Positions 41,736 through 51,300 of a stretch of 64,000 nt of DNA are shown in pieces. The translations under genes and the position numbers were made by a program. The notes beneath the pieces are model-generated. The model worked only from the letters and a program-made list of their open reading frames with translations, did not search any database and had not been told where the DNA came from. Location: assembly GCA_963717125.1 (NCBI GenBank), contig CAVQVG010000020.1, positions 310,001 to 374,000 on the forward strand, read 5' to 3'. Position 1 is the first letter of the stretch. The number at the start of each line of letters is the position of its first letter. This stretch comes from RYN-230 sp963717125 (lineage in GTDB: Bacteria > Actinomycetota > Actinomycetes > Streptosporangiales > Streptosporangiaceae).

Positions 41736-43190
41736 GTGCGGGAGGTGACGGTCGCCGCGGTCGATCTCGGCGCGTCCGGCGGCCGGGTGATGACCGGCCG
41801 GGCCGGGCCGGGCACGCTGCGGCTGGGCGAGGCGCACCGGTTCGGCAACGAGCCGGTCCGGGTGCTGGGCACGCTGCACTGGGACATCCTTCGGCTGTAC
41901 GCGGACGTGCTGGCCGGGCTGCGCACCGCGGCCCGGGGCGCGGACCTGGCCAGCGTCGGCATCGACTCGTGGGCCGTGGACTACGGCCTGCTCGGCGCGG
42001 ACGGCACGTTGCTGGGCAACCCGGTGCACTACCGCGACGGCCGGACCGACGGGATCGCCGGCGAGGTAGCCGCGCGGATCGGCGCGGCCGAGCTGTACGC
42101 GGTGACCGGGATCCAGCAGCTGCCGTTCAACACGATCTATCAGCTCACCGCGGCGGCCCGGGCCGGGCAGCTGGACGGCGCGCAGACCCTGCTGCTGATC
42201 CCTGACCTGCTGGCCTACTGGCTCACCGGCGAGATCGGCGCCGAGCTGACCAACGCGTCCACCACCCAGCTCTACGACACCAGGGCGCAGACCTGGGCGG
42301 CTGGGCTCATCGGCGCGGCGGGCCTGCCCGGCCGGCTGTTCCCGCCGCTGCGCCGGCCGGGCAGCGTCATCGGCCCGCTGCGGCGTGATATCGCGCCGGG
42401 ACTGCCGACGGTGCCGGTGATCGCGGTGGGCTCGCACGACACCGCGTCCGCGGTGGTCAGCGTGCCCGCGGCGGGCCCGGACTTCGGCTACATCTCCTCC
42501 GGCACGTGGTCGCTGGTCGGGGTGGAACTGGACCAGCCGGTGCTCACCGAGGCCAGCCGGCTGGCCAACTTCAGCAACGAGGCCGGCGTGGACGGCACCA
42601 TCCGCTACCTGCGCAACGTGATGGGGCTGTGGCTGCTGCAGGAGTCGGTCCGTGGCTGGGCCGACGCCGGGCCGCCGGTGAACCTGCCGGATCTGCTCGG
42701 CGCGGCCGCCCGGCAGCCGCCGCTGGTCACCGTCGTCGACCCGGACGACCCGGTGTTCCTGCCACCGGGCGACATGGCCGCCCGGATCGCGGCGGCCGCG
42801 CGGCGCACCGGCCAGCCGGTGCCGGACGGCCGGCCCGCTCTGGTCCGGTGCATCCTGGACAGTTTGGCCCTGGCCTACCGGCGGGCGTTGCGCCAGGTGC
42901 AGGAGCTGTCCGGGCGGCACATCGGCACCGTGCACGTGGTCGGCGGCGGGTCCCGGAACGACCTGCTGCTCCAGCTCACCGCGGACGCTTGCGGACTGCC
43001 GGTGGTGGCCGGCCCGGCCGAAGCCACCGCGCTGGGCAACATCCTGATCCAGGCCCGGGCGCTCGGCGCCGCGCCCGGCGACCTGGCCGGCCTGCGCGCC
43101 CTGCTGCGCGCCACCCAGCGGCTGCGCCACTTCGAGCCGTCCGGCCCGGGCAGCGCCTGGGCCGCGGCCGAGCGCCGGATCGCCGGCTGA
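41736..43190 (+). CDS. rhaB: L-rhamnulokinase
   Basis: A 484-residue FGGY-family kinase. The N-terminal phosphate loop is AAVDLGASGGRVMTGR; LASVGIDSWAVDYGLLG and FNTIYQLTAA follow. The ATP-site GSHDTASAVVSV, GYISSGTWSLVGVE and HVVGGGSRNDLLLQ define the C-terminal lobe. It phosphorylates L-rhamnulose to the 1-phosphate, the aldolase substrate. The GTG at 41736 follows GGGGA and lies 14 bp after the aldolase stop; the long open frame upstream is a shadow of the aldolase gene. It is the last gene of the rhamnose operon. Confidence 0.93.
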   Translation: MREVTVAAVDLGASGGRVMTGRAGPGTLRLGEAHRFGNEPVRVLGTLHWDILRLYADVLAGLRTAARGADLASVGIDSWAVDYGLLGADGTLLGNPVHYRDGRTDGIAGEVAARIGAAELYAVTGIQQLPFNTIYQLTAAARAGQLDGAQTLLLIPDLLAYWLTGEIGAELTNASTTQLYDTRAQTWAAGLIGAAGLPGRLFPPLRRPGSVIGPLRRDIAPGLPTVPVIAVGSHDTASAVVSVPAAGPDFGYISSGTWSLVGVELDQPVLTEASRLANFSNEAGVDGTIRYLRNVMGLWLLQESVRGWADAGPPVNLPDLLGAAARQPPLVTVVDPDDPVFLPPGDMAARIAAAARRTGQPVPDGRPALVRCILDSLALAYRRALRQVQELSGRHIGTVHVVGGGSRNDLLLQLTADACGLPVVAGPAEATALGNILIQARALGAAPGDLAGLRALLRATQRLRHFEPSGPGSAWAAAERRIAG

Positions 43191-43230
43191 CCGCGGCAGC
43201 CGGCGCCGTTGCGCTGAGGTGGCCAGCCTC

Positions 43231-43236
43231 TAGAGT
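43231..43236 (+). promoter_or_regulatory. -10 box of a leaderless promoter (TAGAGT)
   Basis: TAGAGT ends 6 nt before the ATG at 43243 with no ribosome site between, the spacing seen for leaderless actinobacterial transcripts that start at the initiation codon. A weak TTGCGC -35 lies 16 bp upstream. Confidence 0.6.
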
Positions 43237-43242
43237 GTGCGC

Positions 43243-43908
43243 ATGACGGGTGAGCTGGAGCCGTCCGGAGACGGCGGCGAGCTGGTGCCACCGGGCGAGT
43301 TGCGGGCTTCCTACGCGGACCGGGACCGGGTGGCCGAGCTGCTGCGGATCGCCGCGGGTGACGGCCGGCTGACCGCCGAGGAGCTCGACCAGCGGCTGGA
43401 AGTGGCGCTGACCGCGCGGACCTACGCCGAGCTCACCGCGCTGACCCGGGACCTGCCCGCCGTGGCGGGCGCACCCGGGCCGCCCCGGGAGCTGGTCCGC
43501 ATCGACTGCCGGTCCGGCCACGCCGAGCGGACCGGCCGGTGGGTGGTGCCGCGGCGGATCGAGGTCCGGGTCAGCAGCGGCTCGGCCAAGCTGGACTTCA
43601 CCGAGGCGGTCATCACCCAGCCGTCGCTGACCATCGAGGCCGAAGTGCGCAGCGGCTCGCTGACCCTGATCACCAAGCCGGGCATCACCGTGGACGTGAA
43701 CGACGTGGCGGTGCGTAGCGGCACGGTCCAGGACAAGACACAGTGGAGCCCGGCCGCGCCGGCCATGCTGCACATCCAGGTGTCCGGGCAGATCGGCAGC
43801 GGCCACATCTCAGTGCGCGCGCCGCGCCCGCCGCGCCGGACGTTCTGGCAGTGGCTGCTCCGCCGCCCCCGGCCTGCCCCGCCTTACCCGACTTACCCGC
43901 ACGCCTGA
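43243..43908 (+). CDS. DUF1707 domain protein
   Basis: A 221-residue protein. Residues 20-75 form the DUF1707 domain: LRASYADRDRVAELLRIAAG, DGRLTAEELDQRLEVALTAR and TYAELTALTRDLP, a short helical SHOCT-like module. The central part (about 85-195) is beta-rich with repeating SGS/RSG turns (VRVSSGSAKLDF, VRSGSLTLI, VRSGTVQDK), suggesting a beta-solenoid-like domain. The C-terminus is basic and Pro-rich without a clear membrane helix. DUF1707 proteins often accompany membrane or stress functions in actinomycetes but are uncharacterised. It has its own leaderless promoter and sits between the rhamnose operon and the CHAT operon. Confidence 0.85.
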   Translation: MTGELEPSGDGGELVPPGELRASYADRDRVAELLRIAAGDGRLTAEELDQRLEVALTARTYAELTALTRDLPAVAGAPGPPRELVRIDCRSGHAERTGRWVVPRRIEVRVSSGSAKLDFTEAVITQPSLTIEAEVRSGSLTLITKPGITVDVNDVAVRSGTVQDKTQWSPAAPAMLHIQVSGQIGSGHISVRAPRPPRRTFWQWLLRRPRPAPPYPTYPHA

Positions 43909-43984
43909 CGCGCAGAACTGCCGGGGTGGTCCCGGTCTCGCTGGACTCTGGCCGTGGGCCGCGAAACGAGCCACACTGGACCGC

Positions 43985-45097
43985 ATGGGGGCGGACGATC
44001 TCAGCATTGCCGGGCTCGTCTACCTTGTCACCGGTCGCGAGATTCAGGTTGCCGTGGTCGGACGGCACAGCTCCCAGTGGATCGGGTTAGGTGACGTTAG
44101 CCAGGTCCTCGGCCCCATTGCCCGGCTGCGTGACGAGTTGGCCCGCGATACCGAGGTGGCGGTCCGCCGACTGCCCGAGCTGGCCCGATTCGCTACCGGC
44201 TGGGGACGTTCGCTGATCCCGCCAGCCGTTCTCGCCAACCCGCCTGATGTCCTCCTGATCGTGCCCCATGCGCTGCTGCACGGCTTGCCGCTGCACCTGG
44301 TCCAGGCGGCCAATGGGCGGGCACTCGCGTGCTGCTCGGGGATCAGCTACGCGAGCTCGCCAACCCTGCTGCTGCGCGGCGCGGCTCGCAACCCGGCACG
44401 CCAGGCTGAGCGGCCTGAGCGCCGGGTGGCCACCGGAGGTGGCACCGATGTGCTGAGCCGCACGGATGACAAGTTCAGGATTATCGCCACCGACGTACTG
44501 GGAGAATTCGGCGCGGCGGCGGCTGACTCATTCTTCCGGATAGAGGTCCGCTGGGCGTTCCGTAACCCGGCTAACCGGGTGGCGTGCATTATCTCCCACG
44601 GATTCGTCGACCCCAGCGTGCACGGCGACTCAGGCATCTTGATTGACCCGCCGACGGCCGTGGCCACATTTCATCAGCTCGTCGAGGGCGAGACATTCAC
44701 CCGCGCCGACCTACCGGTCAGGGATATGCCGGCCGGCCTGGCGACGGCCCGGCCCGCGGAGGTGCTCACCTTAGGGGAGATCGAGATGGACGATCCCACC
44801 CAGGTGGAGCTGACCATACTGCTGGCCTGCTCAGCCGGGGCGAGCGATGTCCTGCAGGGGGACGAGCCGGCCAGCCTGGCCGAGGCGCTGCTCAGGCTCG
44901 GCAGCGTATCGGTCGTCGCCCCGATGTGGGCCTGCGACCATCTCCTGGCGCGGGCCTGGATACGGGCTTTCCTGGCGGCGTGGAATCAGCGCGGGATGCC
45001 GAAGGCAATGGCCGCGCGTGAGGCTTTCCTGGCCCTTGGTGACGGCACTGACGTGGCCGAGCTTGGACCGATCCATCTCCGGGGAGACTGGCTATGA
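43985..45097 (+). CDS. CHAT domain caspase-like protease
   Basis: A 370-residue protein dominated by a CHAT (caspase HetF-associated with TPRs) peptidase fold. It shows PPDVLLIVPHALLHGLPLHL, catalytic His205 in CIISHGFVDPS and catalytic Cys282 in TILLACSAGASD, in the family order and about 77 residues apart. No signal peptide or membrane helix is seen; the first 85 residues are a small alpha/beta region. CHAT enzymes cleave partner proteins after activation and are known in TPR-CHAT/Csx29, gasdermin and other conflict systems. The stop overlaps the next gene (ATGA), and a TPR protein completes the operon. The preceding 76-bp gap should contain the promoter. The target is unknown. Confidence 0.85.
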   Translation: MGADDLSIAGLVYLVTGREIQVAVVGRHSSQWIGLGDVSQVLGPIARLRDELARDTEVAVRRLPELARFATGWGRSLIPPAVLANPPDVLLIVPHALLHGLPLHLVQAANGRALACCSGISYASSPTLLLRGAARNPARQAERPERRVATGGGTDVLSRTDDKFRIIATDVLGEFGAAAADSFFRIEVRWAFRNPANRVACIISHGFVDPSVHGDSGILIDPPTAVATFHQLVEGETFTRADLPVRDMPAGLATARPAEVLTLGEIEMDDPTQVELTILLACSAGASDVLQGDEPASLAEALLRLGSVSVVAPMWACDHLLARAWIRAFLAAWNQRGMPKAMAAREAFLALGDGTDVAELGPIHLRGDWL

Positions 45098-45591
45098 CGG
45101 ACATGCATACCGCTAGCTGGTGCGGCAATCTCAGCGCACTCAGCGACGACCAACTTGGGTTGCTAACCCAATGTGCCATCACGGTGATCGCCGAGGGGGC
45201 AGGCAACGACGCCGACGTGGACGAGATCCGGGAGCTGCCGCCGGTGGTGCTGGCCCCGGACCTGGCTGCGGCCCTGCGCGCGGCTGGGGTGCAGGCCAGG
45301 GACCAGCAGATCGAACAGCTCGCGGAGGAAACGACGTCGAACCGAACCCTGGCCATTGCGCTCCTCGAGCAGATCTGCGCGGTGCCGGCGTTGCGCGCCG
45401 AGGTCGATGCCGTCTATACGGCCAAGCAGCGGCTGATGATCGTCAACCCGGTAACGATCATGGCTATTGGCCTGGTCCTGCTGGTGATGAAGCTGCGCCG
45501 GGTGAAGGTAGGAAAGGACGGCCTGGACGTCACTCTCGACCCGATGCAGGACGTGATGGCCAACGTCATCAAGGGCCTGATCGGCGGCTAA
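45094..45591 (+). CDS. Small single-helix protein coupled to the CHAT protease
   Basis: A 165-residue protein. Residues 15-110 are predicted helical and acidic (LGLLTQCAITVIAEGAGNDA, VDEIRELPPVVLAPDLAAAL). A single hydrophobic segment follows, IVNPVTIMAIGLVLLVMKLRR, then an amphipathic KVGKDGLDVTLDPMQDVM tail. It starts inside the CHAT stop codon. Position and size resemble the small adaptor-like component of predicted caspase/TPR ternary conflict systems. It might be the protease substrate, a membrane anchor or a pore-forming effector. No enzyme motif is present. The family is not identified with certainty. Confidence 0.7.
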   Translation: MTDMHTASWCGNLSALSDDQLGLLTQCAITVIAEGAGNDADVDEIRELPPVVLAPDLAAALRAAGVQARDQQIEQLAEETTSNRTLAIALLEQICAVPALRAEVDAVYTAKQRLMIVNPVTIMAIGLVLLVMKLRRVKVGKDGLDVTLDPMQDVMANVIKGLIGG

Positions 45592-45593
45592 CC

Positions 45594-47944
45594 ATGCTGA
45601 TGGAGGCCATCGCTGTCGCCGTAACCTATGACCTGCCGACCGATCCCGGCACGACCCGCCGCGCCCTGTCCCGTGGCGCAGCTGTGCTGGCCGAGGCCGG
45701 CGTCCCGGCGCCGCCGGTAGCCGACTGGCCCGCGGCCATCGCCTTCCTGGACGAGTTCCTGTCGGCAGCGCGCGTGATCGGGGACAGCGATGTCTCCATC
45801 CGCATCGCCGAGACGGCCGAAGCGCTGGCTGAAGAGGACGCGGTAGCGGCGCTGCTGCCGGCCGCGGTGGCGGTGGCCGAGTGGGAGGGGCCATCCGCCG
45901 AGTGGCTGTTCTCATCACGGCGCGGAGCGGCGAACTGGGGGTGGCATGGCCTCGTCCTCCCGCTGGCCCGGATCATGGCGCGAACCGCGCTGTGGTCCGC
46001 GCGGCAACTGGTCGAGGACGCATCCCGCGGCATGTGGCTGACCCGGGCCAGGGACCCCGGGGCCCTGGAATGGTATACGGCCGAAGCACTGGCCGGATTC
46101 GGGGACCTGCGGGATCAGCTTGAGCAGAAGTATCTGGCCGCCAGGGACCGGCTGGCCCGGGACATCCAGCGAGCCAGCCGGCCGGCGAGCGCGCCTATCC
46201 GCGGCCCGCTGGCCGCGCTGTGGTGGACTCTGGGCGATCCGTGGCACGCCCACGGCCTGGCCGACCCGGGGTTCACGCCGACGCTGAACCAGGTACGCCG
46301 CCTCGTTGACCGGGTACTGCGCCGGGACGTATATGGACCCGATGCTGTCCGCCGTCGGCGATCGGCTGTGGCGCGGGCCATCCCTCGATGTGGCCGGGCA
46401 GGAGAGCGTGCGCAGGCGGATGGGCTGGTACGTGACCGCCGTCCAGGTCGTTCGCTGAATTCGAGGCGCTCACCGAGACAATCGGAGTATCCCCGAGTAA
46501 TGCCTACAGCCGGGCCCTCACCAGTTTTTTCTCCGGGACTTCGACCCGTGCGGAGCGGGCCACGATCGGCGAGCTCGTGCCGCACGTGGAGCGGTTCGGT
46601 GGCATCGCCGCGATCCGGTTCACCGCGCTGCACCTGCTGCTCGAATCGGTCGATGACCGGAGGACGCAGCAGCGGTGGCACGAACTCGCGCAGCGGGCCG
46701 CCACCGTCGCCTCGCGGCTGAACTATGGCGCCCCGTATTCCTACGACCGGTCGCCCGATCTGCCCCTGTTCTACCTCGACGGTGACCCGGACTACCTCTA
46801 TCGGGCCGTCGAGCAGCACCGCGCGGCGTCGATGGATTTCGTGTTGCGCAACCTCCGTCCGCTGATCGCAGCGCCCCCGGGCACCGCGGCGTTGCTTGAC
46901 GACGAGAAGCAGATGCTGGCCGAAATTCGCTGGCTCCGGCATGGCAGCCGGCTGCCGCGGCTGGCCGGGCGCGGGGGCGACAGCTCGCGATCGGTTGACC
47001 GCCCGCAGATCCGCGCTGAGGACCAGGATGCCGAACACGATCCTCAGCTCGCCCTGGCTGATCGTCTCCAGCGGCTGGACGAGATCCTGACCGAGCTCGC
47101 GCCACTCGCGCCCGGTTACGTGGCGGCCGGAACCTTCCAGGCTGACCGGGCCGCGGACCTGGCGCGTGCGTTCGGTACCGGCCCGCCGGACCTGCCAGCC
47201 ATGCCCGCTGACCGGACGCTGGCCGGCCCGGACGGCGACCCCGGGCGGGCGCTGCGCCGGGAGCAGGCCGAGGCGCTCATCGCCGAGGGAGTCAGGCAGA
47301 AGGACGCAGACGAGTACCAGGCCGCGGTGGCGACCTATGACACGGTGCTGGCGCGTTATGGCGGCGACCTGGATCCGGCCCTCCGGGCGATAGCCGCCCG
47401 GGCTCTGACCGGCAAAGGCGTTGTGCTCGGGGAACTGGGGCGGCCTGCGGAAGAAATGCGGGCCTACGACGAGGCCGCCGCGCGCTACGGCGGCGACGTG
47501 GACCCGGCGGTGCGCGGCTGGGTGAGCAAGGCCCTGTTCAACAAGAGCGTCGTACTTCGTCAGCTCAGCCAGCTCGACGCGGTGCTGCCGGTGTACGACG
47601 ACTTGGTGGCCCGGTTCGGCCAGGACCCAGATCCCGAGGTTCGCCGCGTGGCCGCGAAGGCCATGCTGAACAAAGGCGTCGTCCTCGGCCAGCTGAACCA
47701 GCCCGGTGCCGCCATGGCCAGCTACGACGAGCTGGTGGCGCGCTTTGCCGACGACTCGGGTCCGGCGCTGCAGGCGGAAGCGGCCAAGGCCTTGGTCAAC
47801 AAGGGTGCCACTCTCCGCAAGCTGGGCCGGCGCGAGGACGCTATCGCGGCCTACGACGAGGTGGAGACCCGCTTCGCGGACAGCGCCCAGCCAGCAGTGT
47901 TTGAGCTGGTGATGGCCGCGCGGGAGATGCGGGCCAGGACCTAG
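45594..47944 (+). CDS. TPR protein of the CHAT operon, broken by two frameshifts
   Basis: Three frames carry one protein. Frame 1 (from 45594) encodes a helical N-terminal region (MEAIAVAVTYDLPTDPGTTR to LNQVRRLVDRVL). Frame 2 (about 46333-46458) encodes DPMLSAVGDRLWRGPSLD to VTAVQVVR. Frame 3 (from about 46454, with an ATG at 46577) runs to 47944 with about five TPR-like repeats (AVATYDTVLARYGGDLDPAL, AALYNK-type helices, EDAIAAYDEVETRF). The 2351-nt span is two bases over a multiple of three, so two single-base insertions explain it; corrected length is about 782 residues. It probably senses the trigger or holds the protease through the TPRs. It overlaps the enolase-family gene by 4 bp tail to tail. 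Confidence 0.7.
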
Positions 47945-49071
47945 TCCTGGTAGCGGGCGACGGCGTCCTCGTCCCAGGCCAGGCCGTTGCCGGGGACGTC
48001 GGGCACGTGCAGCAGGCCGTCCCGGATCTCGAACGGGCTGGCCAGCACCGGGTGCGCCCAGTCCTGCCACTCCAGCCAGTGCCGGGTCGGGGTTACCCCG
48101 AGCAGGTGGCCGGACACCTCCGGGTACAGGTGTGAGGACATCGGCAGGCCGGAACTGTCCGCGATGGCCGCCGCCTGCAGCCAGCCGGTGACCCCGCCGA
48201 TCCGCATCAGATCCGGCATGACCAGGTCGCAGGCGCCCGCCTGGATGGCGGCCAGCATGGCCCGCGGGCCGTAGAAGTTCTCCCCCAGCATGATCGGGGT
48301 GGCGATGTCCCGGGCCAGCCGGGCATGCCCGGCCAGGTCGTCGTAGCGCAGCGGCTCCTCGATCCAGGTCAGGCCCTCGCCGTCCAGCGCGCGGCAGCGC
48401 AGCAGCGCCTCGCCCAGGTCCAGTCCCTGGTTGTAGTCCGCGACCAGGGTGACGCCTGCGCCGACCGCGTCCCTGACCCGGCGGACCGCGGCCAGGTCGT
48501 CGGCCGCGCTTTCCCGGCCGACCCGGACCTTGAGTGCGGTGAACCCGCCTTCGGCTAGCAGTTCCAGTGCCTCGTCACCGGCCGCGTCCGGCGGGATCAG
48601 GCCCAGCCCGTTGCTGTTGTACGCGGGCACCGGCTCACCGGTGCCACCGAGCAGCCGGGCCAGCGGCAGCCCGGCCGCCTGGGCCAAGGCGTCCCACAGC
48701 GCGATGTCCAGCCCGGCCACCGCGGCCAGGGCCAGCCCCCCGTAGCCGGCCAGGCTGAACCAGCCGCGCGCGGCGCGGTAAGCCGCGGCCGGAGCGGCCA
48801 GGCGGCCGCGCAGCCCGTCGCCCAGCCGGGCCACCATGACCGCGGTCGCGGCCGCGGCCGTGTCCAGGTAGGGCCCCAGGTAGCCGCGGCCGGTGATGCC
48901 CTGCTCGGTGCGCACGTCGATGAGCAGCAGCGGCCAGCGCGGGAAGTCGCCGACCCGGGTGGCCAGCGGCCGCCGCAGCGGCACCACGACCTCGCGGACC
49001 CTGACATCGCGCACCAGCAGCCCAGGATTTGGCAGCCCCCGATTTGGCCGCCCGGTATCGGAAGCGTTCAC
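47941..49071 (-). CDS. Mandelate racemase/muconate lactonizing family enzyme (sugar acid dehydratase-like)
   Basis: A 376-residue enolase-superfamily protein. The catalytic Lys is in FTALKVRVGRE. The three metal ligands are the Asp in LVADYNQGL, the Glu in TWIEEPLRY and the Glu in IMLGENFYG. The His partner is in SSHLYPEVSGH. This Lys/Asp-Glu-Glu/His set fits the mandelate-racemase subgroup, which abstracts an alpha-proton from a carboxylate sugar and often dehydrates aldonic or uronic acids. The GTG start leaves a short Pro/Asn-rich leader. It lies next to polysaccharide-degrading genes, so a sugar acid is a likely substrate, not shown. Confidence 0.88.
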   Translation of the reverse strand: MNASDTGRPNRGLPNPGLLVRDVRVREVVVPLRRPLATRVGDFPRWPLLLIDVRTEQGITGRGYLGPYLDTAAAATAVMVARLGDGLRGRLAAPAAAYRAARGWFSLAGYGGLALAAVAGLDIALWDALAQAAGLPLARLLGGTGEPVPAYNSNGLGLIPPDAAGDEALELLAEGGFTALKVRVGRESAADDLAAVRRVRDAVGAGVTLVADYNQGLDLGEALLRCRALDGEGLTWIEEPLRYDDLAGHARLARDIATPIMLGENFYGPRAMLAAIQAGACDLVMPDLMRIGGVTGWLQAAAIADSSGLPMSSHLYPEVSGHLLGVTPTRHWLEWQDWAHPVLASPFEIRDGLLHVPDVPGNGLAWDEDAVARYQD

Positions 49072-49106
49072 CGGTCCAGCATGTCACCCAGGGCGGCGGC
49101 CTCCCC

Positions 49107-51269
49107 TCAATGCGCCGTGCATTGCACGGCGCCCAGCGAGGCCGGTGGGCTCCCGGTGCCGAGCAGGCCGAACGTGGTCGACCCGCCGGCCGCCAGCGAC
49201 CCGTCGTAGCTGGCATTCGTCACGCTGACCGCGGCTCCGGACTGGCTCGCGGTGGCGCTCCAGATCTGGGTGATGGCCTGCGTGCCCGGCCAGGAGAAGC
49301 TGACGTTCCAGCCGGACGTGGCCGCGGCGCCCGGGTTGGTCACGGTGAAGCCGAGCTGGAAGCCGCCGCTCCACGAGTTGACGACCGACCAGCTCACCTG
49401 GCAGCTGCCGGGCGCCGCGGTGCCGGTCGCGGTGGGCGTCGCGGTCGGTGTCGCGGTGGGCGTCGCGGTCACCGTGGGGGTAGTGGTCGGGGTGGCGGAG
49501 TGGGTCGGCGTCGGGGTGCTGGCCGTGGCGGTCGGCGACGCGCTGGTCGGCGTCGGGGTGGGCGTGGGCGCGGCGCCGCTGCCGTTGGTCAGGACCACGA
49601 CCGACTCGGCGGGCACCGACACCGAACTGCCGGAGAAGCTGCTCTGCGTCACGGCCGGGTTGGCCGCCGAGTACGTGTACTCGGTCTCGGCCGGGCTGGT
49701 GATGCCCAGGCTGGACGTGCTCACCGAGTACCCGTTGGCCGGGTCGGCGTTGACCAGCATGACCGCGTACGACCCGCCGGGCAGGTCGGAGTAGTAGCCG
49801 TAGATGTTGGGTGTGGCCACGGCCAGCGTGCCGACCTTGGCCCCCTTCACGGCCAGCTTCGAGGCGAGCTGGTAGCCGTAGTACGGCGGCGCCGGGGTGT
49901 CCACGGCCGGCTCGCCGCCGGTGGCCGAGGACAGCATGCCGAAGTCCGCGGTGGACGTGCCGTAGTTGTGCACGTCCCACCAGTCCACGCTCTGCGCGCC
50001 GAAGGACAGCCACTCCATCGCGTTGGCCGCCGCGAACAGCGCGCCGACCGGCTCCTCGTTCCAGGCGTTGGCCGTCTGCGACATGTTGGTCTCGCCGACG
50101 AGGAAGTAGGCGCTCGGGTCGTAGGCGGCCAGCGCCGCCTTGACCTCGGCCGCCGCCGGCGGGATGTTGTCGATCAGCTCCATGATCGACTGGACGCTCT
50201 CCGACGGGGTGCCGTTGATCGGGTACCAGTGCACGTCGGCGCAGTTGATGTCCGCCGCGTCGGCCTGCAGGATGGTGGCGTTCCAGTCCTGGTAGTCGGT
50301 CACCCCGGAGCCGGGCGCCAGGTTGCCGTCCATCCCGTAGTCGTAACAGATCTGCGCGTTCGGGTTCGCCGCCTTCATCGCCTGCATGTAGGCCAGGCCG
50401 TTGCTGGCGTAGGACGCGGCGGTGTGCGGGTTGGCGTGGTCGTCGATCTCCCAGGAGCCGTACTCCTCGTTGCCGATCTCCCACAGCGCCACGCCCTGCC
50501 CCGCGGTGGCCGACTGGGTCACCCACGCGGCGGCGTCCTGCGGGGTATCCGAGCCGTAGTTGACCGTGACGAACTTCTGCCCCCCGGAGATCGCGTCCAC
50601 CTGGCTGGAGTACTGGGCGAAGTCCACCGGGTCGGCGGTGCCCTGGTAGGTGTTGGGCTGCCACAGGTACCCGTCCGCGTAGGAGCCGCCCGGGTAGCGG
50701 ATCAGCCCGGTGCCCGCGGCGGACAGGTCGCTGGCCACCGCCGGGTCGGTGAAGTTCGTGTCCCAGGACGCGGTGTTCACGCCCAGCGGGTCCAGCGGGC
50801 CGGACAAGGTGGTGCTGCCTGCCCCCTGGGTCGGCCCGGCGCAGCTCACCGAAGGCGCCGGGTTGGCCGCGGCGTTGTAGTCGCCGTCAAAGCCCCAGGT
50901 GGTGCTCTGCCCGGGGGTCAGCACGGCGTTGTAGGTCCCGCCCGGGGTCGCGGTCAGCGTCGCGCCGTTCTGCGTGACGTTGGCGCTGTACGCCGACCCG
51001 GCCACCAGCGTCTGGCCTGCCGTGAACGTCAGCGTGATGGTCCAGGTGCTGATGGTGTACGAGGAATTGTTGGTGACCGTGACCGTCGCGCCGAAGTCGG
51101 GCGGGCTGTTGGACGGGGTCTGCCAGCCGACGGTGTACGCGGCCGCGCAGGCCGCCCCGGTGTCGGCCGGCGCCCGGGTGGCGCCGACGGTGACCGCTAC
51201 CGTCGCGGCCGCGGCCGTCAGCATGACCGCCAGCGCGGCACTGCCCCGGCGCCTGGAGAGGATTCGCAT
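49107..51269 (-). CDS. Secreted glycoside hydrolase with N- and C-terminal CBM2-like domains
   Basis: A 720-residue secreted enzyme. The ATG at 51269 has GGGAG 6 nt upstream. A signal peptide (RILSRRRGSAALAVMLTAA) ends near APADTG. A CBM2-like domain (about 35-135) is followed by a TIM-barrel hydrolase with GVNTASWDTNF, RYPGGSYADGYLWQPN and the acid/base region VALWEIGNEEYGSWE. YFLVGETNMSQ is a plausible nucleophile region. A Thr/Pro linker of repeated ATPT units precedes a C-terminal CBM2 (CQVSWSVVNSWSGGFQLGF). The barrel resembles arabinofuranosidase/GH39-51-79-type enzymes; the exact family is not certain. It should act on plant cell wall arabinan or xylan bound to cellulose. Confidence 0.82.
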   Translation of the reverse strand: MRILSRRRGSAALAVMLTAAAATVAVTVGATRAPADTGAACAAAYTVGWQTPSNSPPDFGATVTVTNNSSYTISTWTITLTFTAGQTLVAGSAYSANVTQNGATLTATPGGTYNAVLTPGQSTTWGFDGDYNAAANPAPSVSCAGPTQGAGSTTLSGPLDPLGVNTASWDTNFTDPAVASDLSAAGTGLIRYPGGSYADGYLWQPNTYQGTADPVDFAQYSSQVDAISGGQKFVTVNYGSDTPQDAAAWVTQSATAGQGVALWEIGNEEYGSWEIDDHANPHTAASYASNGLAYMQAMKAANPNAQICYDYGMDGNLAPGSGVTDYQDWNATILQADAADINCADVHWYPINGTPSESVQSIMELIDNIPPAAAEVKAALAAYDPSAYFLVGETNMSQTANAWNEEPVGALFAAANAMEWLSFGAQSVDWWDVHNYGTSTADFGMLSSATGGEPAVDTPAPPYYGYQLASKLAVKGAKVGTLAVATPNIYGYYSDLPGGSYAVMLVNADPANGYSVSTSSLGITSPAETEYTYSAANPAVTQSSFSGSSVSVPAESVVVLTNGSGAAPTPTPTPTSASPTATASTPTPTHSATPTTTPTVTATPTATPTATPTATGTAAPGSCQVSWSVVNSWSGGFQLGFTVTNPGAAATSGWNVSFSWPGTQAITQIWSATASQSGAAVSVTNASYDGSLAAGGSTTFGLLGTGSPPASLGAVQCTAH
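49112..49132. terminator. Hairpin at the end of the glycoside hydrolase gene
   Basis: Ten-base arms GCGCCGTGCA and TGCACGGCGC with one base between, overlapping the last codons of the CBM2-hydrolase gene just before its stop at 49107. It would fold in either RNA strand and could stop transcription between this gene and the enolase-family gene, although it lies inside the coding region. Confidence 0.45.
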
Positions 51270-51300
51270 GGTCGGCTCCCTGGGGTAGCGCGCCCGGCTG

